Assembly (NCBI RefSeq): GCF_003019815.1
Contig: NZ_CP027773.1
Coordinates: 3,173,001 to 3,237,000 of the forward strand
Length of the DNA stretch: 64,000 bases
Origin: Variovorax sp. PMC12
GTDB lineage: Bacteria; Pseudomonadota; Gammaproteobacteria; Burkholderiales; Burkholderiaceae_C
Direction of reading: 5' to 3'
Part shown: positions 25,968 to 34,652 of the stretch, piece after piece
Layout of the letters: each line of letters begins with the position of its first letter
How positions within the stretch are numbered: the first letter of the stretch is position 1
Program-made: the position numbers and the translations under genes
The notes under the pieces: model-generated
The model's database searches: none
What the model was told of the DNA's origin: nothing
What the model saw: only the letters and a program-made list of their open reading frames with translations

Positions 25968-27476
25968 CTAAAGTACGCGCGCCGGAGTCGATTGGATTTC
26001 GCCGCTGTCGCCTTGGAGACTCTGGGGACTCTCGAACGCACCCGCCAGGTCGGCCAGCCAGCGGTCGTAGGCGGTGGCGCGCTCGGCGTCGGGCAGGCGC
26101 AGCAGCGCGGACGGATGCAGCGTGACGAACACGGGCCGGCCATCGGCGCGCTCGTGCAGCCACGCGCCGCGCTCGGCCTGCACCGCCACCGGCCGGCCGA
26201 GCAGGGCGCGGGCGGCGGTCGCGCCCAGCGCCACCAGCGCCTGCGGACGCACCAGCGCGATTTCGCTGTCGAGCCAGTGCGCGCAGGCTTCGGCCTCCCG
26301 CTGGCCCGCCGTCTTGTGGATGCGGCGCTTGCCGCGCAGCTCGTACTTGAAATGCTTCACGGCATTGGCCAGGTACACCGTGTCGCGCGGCCGGCCCAGT
26401 TGCGCCATCGCGCGGTCGAGCAGCTGGCCGGCCGGCCCGACGAAGGGCCGCCCGGCCAAGTCTTCCTGGTCTCCGGGCTGCTCGCCGACCAGCATGCGCT
26501 GCGCGCCCACGGGCCCTTCGCCGCACACGGCCTGCGTGGCAAGCGCACCGATGGGACAGTCGCGGCATGCATGCGTGGCCGCGCGCAGTTCGTCGAGGCT
26601 GGCGGGCGCCGCGCGGTCGGCCGGCAGCGGGTGCAGCGGCACCGGGGCGCGGATACGGCGCGCGGGCGTGGCCGGCGCGTCGATCATCGACTGGCTGCGC
26701 GCCTGCGCCGCTTCGGCCAGCGGCTGGATCAGCGCGGCCTCGGGCAGGTTGTGCCAGTAGCGGGCCGGCATCTCGCGGCGCATCATCGCGAGCTTCAGGC
26801 GCGCGGGGTTGAAGATGTTCTCGTAATAGACCAGCCAGAGCTGCTCGCCGGCATCGGGCGGCGGCTTCTCGCGCCGGTCGGCGCCTTCGCGGAAAGTGAG
26901 CGCCTGCCCGTCCCACGCCACGCAGCGCTCGGGCGTGAGGATGGCCCAGTTCATCTGCGCGAAGCGGCGCGCGAAGAAGGGCGCGTTGGCTTCCACGATG
27001 CGGTGGTCGGGCTCGAACCATGCCACGTGACGCTCGCCCTGCTCGCCTTCCACGCGGGTGAAGCGCACGAAGGCGCGCATCTTGTGGATGTCGCGGTGCA
27101 CGGCCTTGGCCATCTGCCGGGCCTGCAGCATGTCGGGGTCGAGCGGGTCGTGACGCAGGGCCGGTTCGTGCACCAGGCGCCAGAGCAGCCGGTACAGGAG
27201 CGCCAGGCGGCCCGCGTCGCGGTGCAGGATCACGTCGGCGCACAGCGCGAGGAACGACGCGGGCACCGGCTGGCGCGCGGCGCCGGCGGGCGGCGGCAAA
27301 GGCGCAGGCTCGAACAGGCCGCCGGCGGGCGCGTCCGCGAACAGGTCGGAACCGCCTTCGCCCTGCGTGCCGTCGCTCCATTCGACATGGTCGGGCGGCA
27401 CGCCATTCGCCAGCAACCGGCGCGCCTCGCGGCGGAAGGCGTCGAGGTCGACCGGGTTCCCTAGCCGTACGCGCAT
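25968..27476 (-). CDS. udgX: UdgX-type uracil-DNA glycosylase fused to a DUF4130 (TIGR03915-like) domain
   Basis: A 502-residue two-domain protein. Residues 1-260 are a DUF4130-type domain (TIGR03915 family). Residues about 285-490 form a family 4-like uracil-DNA glycosylase: four Cys ligands for an iron-sulfur cluster begin at ACRDCPIG, motif A is GEQPGDQED with GRPFVGPAG, and motif B is TLHPSALLR. The insert KRRIHKT (about residue 383) is the diagnostic UdgX loop, whose His forms a covalent bond with the abasic site after uracil removal. It lies 22 nt after the radical SAM gene and shares its LexA-boxed promoter, which fits a role in repair. Confidence 0.9.
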   Translation of the reverse strand: MRVRLGNPVDLDAFRREARRLLANGVPPDHVEWSDGTQGEGGSDLFADAPAGGLFEPAPLPPPAGAARQPVPASFLALCADVILHRDAGRLALLYRLLWRLVHEPALRHDPLDPDMLQARQMAKAVHRDIHKMRAFVRFTRVEGEQGERHVAWFEPDHRIVEANAPFFARRFAQMNWAILTPERCVAWDGQALTFREGADRREKPPPDAGEQLWLVYYENIFNPARLKLAMMRREMPARYWHNLPEAALIQPLAEAAQARSQSMIDAPATPARRIRAPVPLHPLPADRAAPASLDELRAATHACRDCPIGALATQAVCGEGPVGAQRMLVGEQPGDQEDLAGRPFVGPAGQLLDRAMAQLGRPRDTVYLANAVKHFKYELRGKRRIHKTAGQREAEACAHWLDSEIALVRPQALVALGATAARALLGRPVAVQAERGAWLHERADGRPVFVTLHPSALLRLPDAERATAYDRWLADLAGAFESPQSLQGDSGEIQSTPARVL

Positions 27477-27498
27477 GGCGGCTTGCTCCCGGCTCAGC

Positions 27499-28752
27499 TC
27501 AGAACAGCGCCGCCTGCGCCGGCCGGGCTGCCGGAACTGCGGCGGCCATGGCGCCCGCCGCCGGCCGGTGCCCGTCGGCCACCACGAACGGCAGCACCTT
27601 GCGCGAGGGCACGTGCAGCCGGCGCAGATCGTCGGCGCGCACACGGCGCACACGGCGCGCCTGCAGCAGGCGCTCGACCGCCTTCACGCCCAGGCCCGGC
27701 ACGCGCAGCAGCATCTCGCGCGGGGCGTGGTTCAGGTCGACGGGAAAACGCTCGGCGTGCGCCAGCGCCCAGGCCAGCTTGGGGTCGACGTCCAGCCGCA
27801 GCAGGCCGTCGGGCGCGGCCACGATCTCCTGGTGCTCGAAGCCGTAGAAGCGCATGAGCCAGTCGGCCTGGTAGAGCCGGTGCTCGCGCATCAGCGGCGG
27901 CGCCACCAGCGGCAGCGCGCGGGCGGCATCGGGAATGGGGCTGAAGGCCGAGTAGTACACGCGCTTGAGCTTGTAGGCGCCGTACAGCGTGGCGCTCGAC
28001 GCGAGGATGTGGCGGTCGTCGGTGGCGTCGGCGCCCACGATCATCTGCGTGCTCTGGCCGGCGGGCGCGAACGGCGGCGGCTTGGCGGCGGCAGGGGCCG
28101 CGCCGGGCAGCGCGCGGATCGGCACCACGCGGCGCGCCTCCTCGCGCGTGTCGTCGATGCGCAGGCGCAACCGCGCCATGGAGCGGCGGATGGCGCTTTC
28201 GTTCTTCTCGGGCGCCAGCGCCTGCAGGCCCTCGGTGGTGGGCATCTCGACGTTGATGCTGAGCCGGTCGGCATAGCGGCCGGCGCGCGCCAGCAGCTCG
28301 TCGCTGGCGTCGGGGATGGTCTTCAGGTGGATGTAGCCGCGGAAGTCGTGCTCCTCGCGCAGCACACGCGCCACCTCGACCACCTGCTCCATGGTGTGGT
28401 CGGGCGACTTGATGATGCCGCTCGACAGGAACAGGCCCTCGATGCAGTTGCGCCGGTAGAAGTCGAGCGTGAGCTGCACCACCTCTTCGACGCGGAAGCG
28501 CGCACGCGGCACGTTGCTCGAAGCGCGGTTCACGCAATACAGGCAGTCGTACTGGCAGTGGTTGGTCAGCAGCACCTTCAGCAGCGAGATGCAGCGGCCG
28601 TCGGGCGCGTAGCTGTGGCAGATGCCCGCGCCCTCGGTGGAGCCGATGCCGCGGCCGCCCACCGAGTCGCGCGGCTGCGAGCCGCTGGATGCGCAGGAGG
28701 CGTCGTACTTGGCGGCGTCGGCCAGGATGGCGAGTTTGCGATGGATGTCCAC
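27499..28752 (-). CDS. putative DNA modification/repair radical SAM protein (TIGR03916-like)
   Basis: A 417-residue protein. The radical SAM cluster motif is CQYDCLYC (Cys66, Cys70, Cys73), preceded by GAGICHSYAPDGRCISLLK, which is typical of this family. The C-terminal part has a helix-hairpin-helix region (LLRVPGLGVKAVERLLQARR) able to bind DNA. It nearly always occurs beside the TIGR03915/UdgX gene, as here. The start is GTG at 28752, with AAGAGG 6 nt upstream. A LexA box lies 16-33 bp before the start. The chemical reaction is unknown; a lesion repair is the usual guess. Confidence 0.88.
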   Translation of the reverse strand: MDIHRKLAILADAAKYDASCASSGSQPRDSVGGRGIGSTEGAGICHSYAPDGRCISLLKVLLTNHCQYDCLYCVNRASSNVPRARFRVEEVVQLTLDFYRRNCIEGLFLSSGIIKSPDHTMEQVVEVARVLREEHDFRGYIHLKTIPDASDELLARAGRYADRLSINVEMPTTEGLQALAPEKNESAIRRSMARLRLRIDDTREEARRVVPIRALPGAAPAAAKPPPFAPAGQSTQMIVGADATDDRHILASSATLYGAYKLKRVYYSAFSPIPDAARALPLVAPPLMREHRLYQADWLMRFYGFEHQEIVAAPDGLLRLDVDPKLAWALAHAERFPVDLNHAPREMLLRVPGLGVKAVERLLQARRVRRVRADDLRRLHVPSRKVLPFVVADGHRPAAGAMAAAVPAARPAQAALF

Positions 28753-28767
28753 GGGAGACCTCTTGGT

Positions 28768-28785
28768 TACTGTATGAATATACAG
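28768..28785 (-). promoter_or_regulatory. LexA (SOS) box
   Basis: TACTGTATGAATATACAG matches the gammaproteobacterial/betaproteobacterial LexA consensus CTGT-N8-ACAG exactly (core 28770-28785), with the usual AT-rich centre and TA flank. It lies 17 bp upstream of the GTG of the radical SAM gene, a position where LexA would block transcription until DNA damage. Only one such site was noticed in the window. Confidence 0.88.
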
Positions 28786-28880
28786 TCATCGGCCATCCCA
28801 AAGGCTGCGATTTGTAAGCGGGCCGGCCGCACCGGCGCGGCGTTGCGCCGCCCACCAACCTTGGCTACCCTCGCTGCCAG

Positions 28881-29255
28881 ATGACCGACGACCCGACAGC
28901 ACCCGCCTCCACCCCCGCGCCCTCCCCCGCTCCCACGCCAATTTCCACCGCGCTTGCCGCCGATCGCATCGCGGTCAAGTTCACCGCACCGGACGGCACC
29001 CCCGCCTTTGCCGTGCGCTGGCAAGACGGCGTGTACGCCTACATCAACCAGTGCCCCCACGCGGGCGGGCCGCTCGACTTCGAAGGGCAGATCATCGAGA
29101 GCTCGGGTCGCTTCCTGATGTGCGCGCGGCACGGCGCGATCTTCGAGCCCGACACCGGCAGGTGCGTGGGCGGCCCGTGCAAGGGCGCCAGCCTCGTGCC
29201 GGTGGCGGTTCACGAGCGGCCCGACGGCAGCATCTGGCCGGGCCAGGCCGAATGA
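28881..29255 (+). CDS. Rieske 2Fe-2S family protein
   Basis: A 124-residue protein. After a Pro/Ala/Thr-rich N-terminal tail (residues 5-25) comes a Rieske fold with both ligand boxes: CPHAGG (Cys58, His60) and CARHGAIF (Cys81, His84). CVGGPCKGASL follows. The fold resembles ferredoxin components such as NirD or BphF, though no oxygenase or reductase neighbour is present. No signal peptide is seen, so it is likely cytoplasmic. It lies 27 nt before a PEBP lipoprotein on the same strand. No SD sequence is visible upstream of the ATG. Confidence 0.85.
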   Translation: MTDDPTAPASTPAPSPAPTPISTALAADRIAVKFTAPDGTPAFAVRWQDGVYAYINQCPHAGGPLDFEGQIIESSGRFLMCARHGAIFEPDTGRCVGGPCKGASLVPVAVHERPDGSIWPGQAE

Positions 29256-29278
29256 ACACAACCTTCAAGGAGAACCCT

Positions 29279-29872
29279 ATGCGCAAGAACACCCGGCCTC
29301 ACCCCCTCGCCCTGTCGGTCGCGGCGCTGGCCCTCGCCGGCGTGCTGGCGGGCTGCACCGGCATGGCGGCCGGCACCGGCGGCAAGGCTTCCACGGGCAT
29401 GAGAGTGACGTCCGCAGCGTTTGCCGACAACGGCGTGATCCCGGCCGAGCATGCCGGCGCGGGCGAGTGCGGCGGCAGGAACATCTCTCCGCCGGTGGCC
29501 TGGAGCAACCTGCCGGCCAAGACCCGGTCGGTCGCCGTGCTGGTGTTCGACCCCGACGGCGCGGCCGGCCTCGGCGTGTCGCACTGGGTGGCCTACAACA
29601 TCGCGGCCGAGCGCGGCGAGCTCAAGGCGGGCGAAGGCCAGGCGGGCTCGAACTTCAACTTCACCATGGGCCCGAACGTGGCCGGTGCGCCGGCCTATCG
29701 CGGCATGTGCCCGCCGGTGGGCGACCGGCCGCACCATTACGTGCTGACCGTGGTCGCCACCGACCTGGCGCCCGGCAGCCTGCCGGCCGGTCTCGGGCGC
29801 GACGCGCTGCTGGCCGCGCTCAAGGGTCATGCACTCGGCGGACAGAGCGTGGTGGGCCTCTACAGCCGCTAA
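29279..29872 (+). CDS. YbhB/YbcL family (PEBP-like) lipoprotein
   Basis: A 197-residue protein with a lipoprotein signal (hydrophobic residues 11-24, lipobox LAGC, Cys26). The mature part is a phosphatidylethanolamine-binding-protein-like domain: CGGRNISPPVAWSNLPAKTRS, FDPDGAAG, SHWVAYNI and the C-terminal GHALGGQSVVGLY are its conserved pieces, including the DPD and GxSHW ligand-site segments. ATG 29279 was chosen because AAGGAG lies 6 nt before it; an in-frame ATG at 29252 would overlap the Rieske stop. It is likely anchored to the inner face of the outer membrane. Function is unknown. Confidence 0.85.
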   Translation: MRKNTRPHPLALSVAALALAGVLAGCTGMAAGTGGKASTGMRVTSAAFADNGVIPAEHAGAGECGGRNISPPVAWSNLPAKTRSVAVLVFDPDGAAGLGVSHWVAYNIAAERGELKAGEGQAGSNFNFTMGPNVAGAPAYRGMCPPVGDRPHHYVLTVVATDLAPGSLPAGLGRDALLAALKGHALGGQSVVGLYSR

Positions 29873-29961
29873 AGCCCTCGGGCTGCCGGGTAATAATCAG
29901 GCTCCCGATCTGCCGGCGGCCCGTCAGCCATGGCTGCAGCCGCTTTTCCGAAAGCCCATCG

Positions 29962-31449
29962 ATGGCCCTGACCGCCGCCGCGTCCGACGTTGCCCCGTCA
30001 TCCGAACTCGACGCCATGTTCGACCTGGCGCCCGTCTCCCTCTGGATCGAAGACTACAGCGGCCTCAAGCGCAGGCTCGACGGCTGGCGCGCCGAAGGCG
30101 TGACCGACCTGGTGGCGTACCTGTCGGAAGAGCCGGGCCGCGTGAGCGAATGCATGGCGCTGCTGAAGGTGCTGCGGGTCAACCAGCACACCCTGAAGCT
30201 CTTTGCCGCCGACAGCCAGCAGACCCTGCTCGACTCGCTCGACCGCGTGTTCCGCGGCGACATGTCGGCCACCGTGGTGCACGAGCTCGACCAGCTATGG
30301 CGCGGCCAGCTCACCTTCGAGAGCGAAACTGTCAACTACGCCCTGGACGGCCGGCGGCTCGACGTGCGCGTACGCGCCCGCGTGCTGCCCGGCCATGAAG
30401 CCACCTGGGAGCGCGTGCTGGTCTCGCTCGACGACGTGACCGAGCGCGTGGCCGCGCAGCGCCTGCGCGACGAAAGCGCCACCTACGCGCGCAGCCTGTT
30501 CGAGCGCTCGCCGGTGTCGCTGTGGGTGGAAGACTTCAGCGCCGTGCGCGCGCTGCTGCAGAGCATCCGCGCGCGCGGCATCACCGACTTCGCCACCTTC
30601 ATCAAGGTGCACCCCGAGTTCGTCACCCGCTGCATGCAGGAGATCCGCGTCATCGACGTGAACCGCGAAACGCTGCGCATGTTCGGCGCGCCCGACCTGC
30701 AGACCCTGCTGGGCAGCCTCTCGCGCATCTTCCGTGACGAGATGCGGGAATCCTTCGCCGAGCAGCTGCAGGACCTGTGGAACGGCAAGACCGTGCAGCA
30801 CCGCGAGGTGCTCAACTACTCGCTGTCGGGCGAGGTGCTGAACATCCACATGCAGTTCGCGGTGCAGGACGACCGGCTCGACACCTGGGACCTGGTGCTG
30901 GTGTCGCTGGTCGACATTACCGCGCGCAAGAAGGCCGAGGCCTACCTGGAATACCTGGGCAAGCACGACGTGCTCACGCAGCTGTGCAACCGCACCTACT
31001 TCACCGAGGAGCTCACCCGCCTCGCGCGCAAGGGTCCGTGGCCGGTGTCGATCGTGGCCATCGACCTGAACGGGCTGAAGCAGCTCAACGACCAGGAAGG
31101 CCACGCCGCCGGCGACTCGCTGCTGCGCCGCATGGGCGAGGTGCTGGACAAGGCCGTCGACCCGCCGGCCTGGCCCGCGCGCATCGGCGGCGACGAGTTC
31201 GCGGTGCTGCTGCCCATGACCGACGAGCGCGGCGCCGAGGCCATGCGCGAGCGCATCCTCACGCTGCTGGAAATGAACAACCAGTTCCACGCCGGCCAGA
31301 GCGGCCATGCGCTGAGCCTCGCGATGGGCCTGGCGACCTGCCACGCGGGCGAGTCGCTCGAATCGGCGCTGCAGCGCGCGGACCGGGCGATGTATGTCGA
31401 CAAGGCGCGGCACTACGAAGGCTCGCCGGGGGATCGGCGGCGGGCGTAG
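29962..31449 (+). CDS. GGDEF diguanylate cyclase with tandem duplicated PAS-like sensor domains
   Basis: A 495-residue protein. Two similar sensor blocks cover about residues 20-168 and 179-325; each starts with PVSLW-EDFS-like sequence and contains a VNRETLRMFGA-type helix and an LNYSL/VNYAL strand, so they are a tandem duplication. A GGDEF domain follows (about 330-490) with an intact GGDEF at 409-413, so it should make c-di-GMP from GTP. The RxxD inhibitory site before GGDEF is missing. There is no membrane helix, suggesting a cytoplasmic sensor. TAATAAT at 29891-29897 may be its -10 element. Confidence 0.88.
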   Translation: MALTAAASDVAPSSELDAMFDLAPVSLWIEDYSGLKRRLDGWRAEGVTDLVAYLSEEPGRVSECMALLKVLRVNQHTLKLFAADSQQTLLDSLDRVFRGDMSATVVHELDQLWRGQLTFESETVNYALDGRRLDVRVRARVLPGHEATWERVLVSLDDVTERVAAQRLRDESATYARSLFERSPVSLWVEDFSAVRALLQSIRARGITDFATFIKVHPEFVTRCMQEIRVIDVNRETLRMFGAPDLQTLLGSLSRIFRDEMRESFAEQLQDLWNGKTVQHREVLNYSLSGEVLNIHMQFAVQDDRLDTWDLVLVSLVDITARKKAEAYLEYLGKHDVLTQLCNRTYFTEELTRLARKGPWPVSIVAIDLNGLKQLNDQEGHAAGDSLLRRMGEVLDKAVDPPAWPARIGGDEFAVLLPMTDERGAEAMRERILTLLEMNNQFHAGQSGHALSLAMGLATCHAGESLESALQRADRAMYVDKARHYEGSPGDRRRA

Positions 31450-32343
31450 CTACTCCGGCACCCGCACCCGCTCCAGCACGAAATCGATGAACGTCCGGAT
31501 CGCCCGCGTGTGCTGGCGGTTGGGCATGTAGAGCATGAACATCTGCGTGCCGAAGATGGACAGGCGCCAGTCGTCGAGCGTGGTCACGACGTCGCCGCGG
31601 CGCACATCCTCCTGCACCACGTAGTCGGGCACGAGGCCGATGCCCAGGCCGGCGAGGATGGCCTGGCGCAGGAACAAGAAGTTTTCCGAGATCAGCGTCG
31701 GCTCCAGGATCACCTCGCGACGGGTCTCGCCCTGGTAAGCCGACACGCGCAGCTGCCGCCCGATGACGGCGGCAGTGACCACCGGTGCGCCCTGCAATGC
31801 GTCGAGCTGCACCGGCAGCGGATTCTTCGCCGCGTATTCCGCCGAGGCGCAGGCCACGTAGCGCACCGGCCCCATCGCGCGCGCCACCAGGTTCTGCGGC
31901 GGCTCGGGGATCACGCGGATGGCGATGTCGACCTCGTCGCGCAGCAGGTCCTCGATGCGGTTCTCGAACACCACGTCGAGCACGATGCCGGGGTACTGGC
32001 GCTTGAAGTCGATGAGCCAGTCGGCCATGACCAGTTGCCCGTAGCCGCTGGGCACGCTCAGCCGCACGCGGCCCTGCAGGCCCTGGCCCAGCGTGGTGAC
32101 CGACTCGCGCGCCGCCAGCAGTTCGCCCTGGATCGCCACGCCGTGCTGGTAGAGCCGCAGGCCGATCTCGGTCGGCTCGGCGCGCCGGGTGGTGCGCCGC
32201 ACCAGCTGCGCGCCCACCGAGCGCTCCAGCTGGTTCAGGTGGTAGCTGACGTTGGCGCGCGTCATCTTGAGGCGGCGGGCCGCCGCGCTCAGGTTGCCGG
32301 CATCGAGGATTTCCACCAGCAGGGTGAGCGATTGCAGGTCCAT
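31450..32343 (-). CDS. LysR family transcriptional regulator
   Basis: A 297-residue protein with an N-terminal winged helix (residues 1-60, GNLSAAARRLKMTRANVSYHLNQLERSVG) and a periplasmic-binding-type effector domain (about 90-290). The Asn-Val-Ser recognition helix is typical. The start at 32343 gives the family N-terminus MDLQSLTLLVEI. It is divergent from the acyl-CoA degradation cluster with a palindrome in the shared promoter, so it very probably regulates that cluster in response to a pathway acyl-CoA or acid. It ends immediately beside the GGDEF gene stop. Confidence 0.9.
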   Translation of the reverse strand: MDLQSLTLLVEILDAGNLSAAARRLKMTRANVSYHLNQLERSVGAQLVRRTTRRAEPTEIGLRLYQHGVAIQGELLAARESVTTLGQGLQGRVRLSVPSGYGQLVMADWLIDFKRQYPGIVLDVVFENRIEDLLRDEVDIAIRVIPEPPQNLVARAMGPVRYVACASAEYAAKNPLPVQLDALQGAPVVTAAVIGRQLRVSAYQGETRREVILEPTLISENFLFLRQAILAGLGIGLVPDYVVQEDVRRGDVVTTLDDWRLSIFGTQMFMLYMPNRQHTRAIRTFIDFVLERVRVPE

Positions 32344-32367
32344 GCCCCCGATTGTGTCAAAAATCCT

Positions 32368-32382
32368 TTGACAGTCTGTCAA
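32368..32382. promoter_or_regulatory. LysR-type operator
   Basis: TTGACAGTCTGTCAA is a 15-bp inverted repeat containing the T-N11-A pattern of LysR sites. Partial copies of its TTGTCAA half lie nearby on either side (near 32354 and 32395). The spacing toward the regulator start (25 nt) and the cluster start (about 100 nt) suits one divergent control region. Confidence 0.65.
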
Positions 32383-32484
32383 CCGCCTATGCAATTGTCA
32401 AAGCGGGGATACCGGCCAAGAATGCTTGGTTCACCCCAGAGCCTCGAACCCGCACGGTTCGCAACGCACGAGACAAGCAAGCAC

Positions 32485-34620
32485 ATGGCCACCAACACTC
32501 CCAGCCCTTCCACGTCCACCGGTCCCGTCACCTTCGAGCGTCGAGGCGACGTTTTCGTGGTGACCATCGACAACCCGCCCGTCAACGCCCTGGGCGTGGA
32601 TGTGCGCCGCGGCCTCGTGGCCGCCATCGACGCGGCGGAGGCCGACGGCGCCGCCAAGGCGGTGCTGATCGCCGGCGCGGGCCGCAACTTCATCGCGGGC
32701 GCCGACATCCGCGAATTCGGCAAGACGCCGCAGCCGCCGTCGCTGCCGGAGGCCTGCCTGAAGATCGAGAACTGCACCAAGCCGGTGGTTGCCGCCATTC
32801 ACGGCGCCGCGCTGGGCGGCGGGCTCGAAGTGGCCCTGTCGGCGCACTACCGCATCGCCTCGCCGACCGCCAAGCTGGGATTGCCCGAAGTGGCGCTGGG
32901 CCTCTTGCCCGGCTCGGGCGGCACGCAGCGCGCGCCACGCCTCATCGGCGTGAAGCCTGCGCTCGAACTCATGCTCAGCGGCCGCCATGCGGGCGCCAAG
33001 GAAGCGCTGTCGCTCGGCCTCGTCGACCGCCTCGGCACCGACGCCGACGCACTGGCCGAAGGCCTGGCCTATGCGCAGGAACTGGTGGCCGCCAAGGCCC
33101 CGGTGCGCCGCACCCGCGACGCCGGCGCGCTGGCCGACAAGGAAGCCAGCCGCGCCGCGCTCGAAGCCGCGCGCGCCGACACCGCCAAGAAGAGCCGTGG
33201 CCTGTTCTCGCCGATGAAGATCATCGAAGCCGTCGAGGCCGCGCTCACGCTGCCTTTCGACGAAGGCATGGCGCTGGAGCGCAAGCTGTTCCTGCAGTGC
33301 ATCGACAGCCCGCAGCGCGCCGGCCTGATCCACGCCTTCTTCGCCGAGCGCGAAGTGCTGAAGGCGCCCGAGACCAAGTCGGCCAAGCCGCGCGCGCTGG
33401 AGTCGGCCGGCATCGTCGGCGGCGGCACCATGGGCGCGGGCATCGCGGTGGCCATGCTCGACGCCGGCATGCCGGTGACCATGATCGAGCGCGACGACAC
33501 GCAACTCGCACGCGGCCGCGCCAACGTGGAGAAGGTGTACGACGGCTTGATCAAGAAGGGCCGCATGACGCCCGAGGCCAAGGTAGCCGTGATGGCGCGC
33601 TTCTCCGGCTCCACCAGCTACGACGCGCTCGCGCAGGTCGACATCGTGGTCGAAGCCGTGTTCGAAGACATGTCGGTCAAGAAGGCCGTGTTCGCCGAAC
33701 TCGACCGCGTGTGCAAGCGCGGCGCGGTGCTGGCCACCAACACCTCGTACCTGGACATCGACGAGATCGCCGCCAGCATCTCGCGCCCGCAGGACGTGGT
33801 GGGCCTGCACTTCTTCTCGCCCGCCAACATCATGAAGCTGCTGGAGATCGTGGTGCCCGCCAAGGTGAGCGCCGACGTGGTCGCCACCGGCTTCGAGCTG
33901 GCGAAGAAGCTCAAGAAGGTGCCGGTGCGCGCCGGCGTGTGCGACGGCTTCATCGGCAACCGCATCCTGGCCGTGTACCGCCAGGCCGCCGACCACATGA
34001 TGGAAGACGGCGCCTCGCCCTACCAGATCGACGAAGCGGTGCGCAACTTCGGCTACCCGATGGGCCCGTTCCAGGTGTCCGACCTGGCCGGCGGCGACAT
34101 CGGCTGGGCCACGCGCAAGCGCAAGGCCGCCACGCGCGACCCCGAGGCGCGCTACGTGCAGATCGCCGACCGCATCTGCGAGCGCGGCTGGTTCGGCCAG
34201 AAGACGCAGCGCGGCTACTACCTGTACCCCGAAGGCGCGCGCACCGGCGTGCCCGACCCCGAGGTGCTGGCCATCATCGACGCCGAGCGCGAGCGCGCCG
34301 GCATCAAGCCGCGCACCTTCACCGAAGAAGAAATCATGCGCCGCTACATGGCCGCGATGGTCAACGAAGGCGCCAACGTGGTGCTGCAGCGCATCGCGCT
34401 GCGCCCGCTGGACGTGGACGTGACCTTCCTCTACGGCTACGGCTTCCCGCGCCACCGCGGCGGCCCGATGAAATACGCCGACACCGTGGGCCTGCCCAAG
34501 GTGCTGGCCGACATCCGCGAATTTGCCAAGGAAGACCCGATCTTCTGGAAGCCGTCGCCGCTGCTGGTGCAGCTGGTCGAACGCGGCGCCGATTTCGCCA
34601 GCCTCAATCAATCCGAGTAA
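32485..34620 (+). CDS. bifunctional enoyl-CoA hydratase / 3-hydroxyacyl-CoA dehydrogenase (FadJ/PimF-like)
   Basis: A 711-residue multifunctional beta-oxidation protein. Residues 1-190 are crotonase (GAGRNFIAGADIREF oxyanion region, HGAALGGGLEVAL, LGLPEVALGLLPGSGGT). From about 305 comes the NAD Rossmann fold GIVGGGTMGAGIA and the 3-hydroxyacyl dehydrogenase active site VGLHFFSPANIMKLLEIV; the C-terminal half of the dehydrogenase is present. It hydrates and oxidises the enoyl-CoA made by the acyl-CoA dehydrogenases downstream. It is the first gene of the cluster, 32 nt before the thiolase gene. A PimF-like role in dicarboxylate degradation is inferred from the neighbours. Confidence 0.93.
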   Translation: MATNTPSPSTSTGPVTFERRGDVFVVTIDNPPVNALGVDVRRGLVAAIDAAEADGAAKAVLIAGAGRNFIAGADIREFGKTPQPPSLPEACLKIENCTKPVVAAIHGAALGGGLEVALSAHYRIASPTAKLGLPEVALGLLPGSGGTQRAPRLIGVKPALELMLSGRHAGAKEALSLGLVDRLGTDADALAEGLAYAQELVAAKAPVRRTRDAGALADKEASRAALEAARADTAKKSRGLFSPMKIIEAVEAALTLPFDEGMALERKLFLQCIDSPQRAGLIHAFFAEREVLKAPETKSAKPRALESAGIVGGGTMGAGIAVAMLDAGMPVTMIERDDTQLARGRANVEKVYDGLIKKGRMTPEAKVAVMARFSGSTSYDALAQVDIVVEAVFEDMSVKKAVFAELDRVCKRGAVLATNTSYLDIDEIAASISRPQDVVGLHFFSPANIMKLLEIVVPAKVSADVVATGFELAKKLKKVPVRAGVCDGFIGNRILAVYRQAADHMMEDGASPYQIDEAVRNFGYPMGPFQVSDLAGGDIGWATRKRKAATRDPEARYVQIADRICERGWFGQKTQRGYYLYPEGARTGVPDPEVLAIIDAERERAGIKPRTFTEEEIMRRYMAAMVNEGANVVLQRIALRPLDVDVTFLYGYGFPRHRGGPMKYADTVGLPKVLADIREFAKEDPIFWKPSPLLVQLVERGADFASLNQSE

Positions 34621-34652
34621 CCACAGAGCCAGCCCTCCAGGAGACACACCCC

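Noticed and set aside
32431..34647. Long open frame (738 codons) opposite the FadJ-like gene
   Set aside because: Antisense of a gene with full catalytic motifs; His/Gly/Ala-rich composition and no domain.
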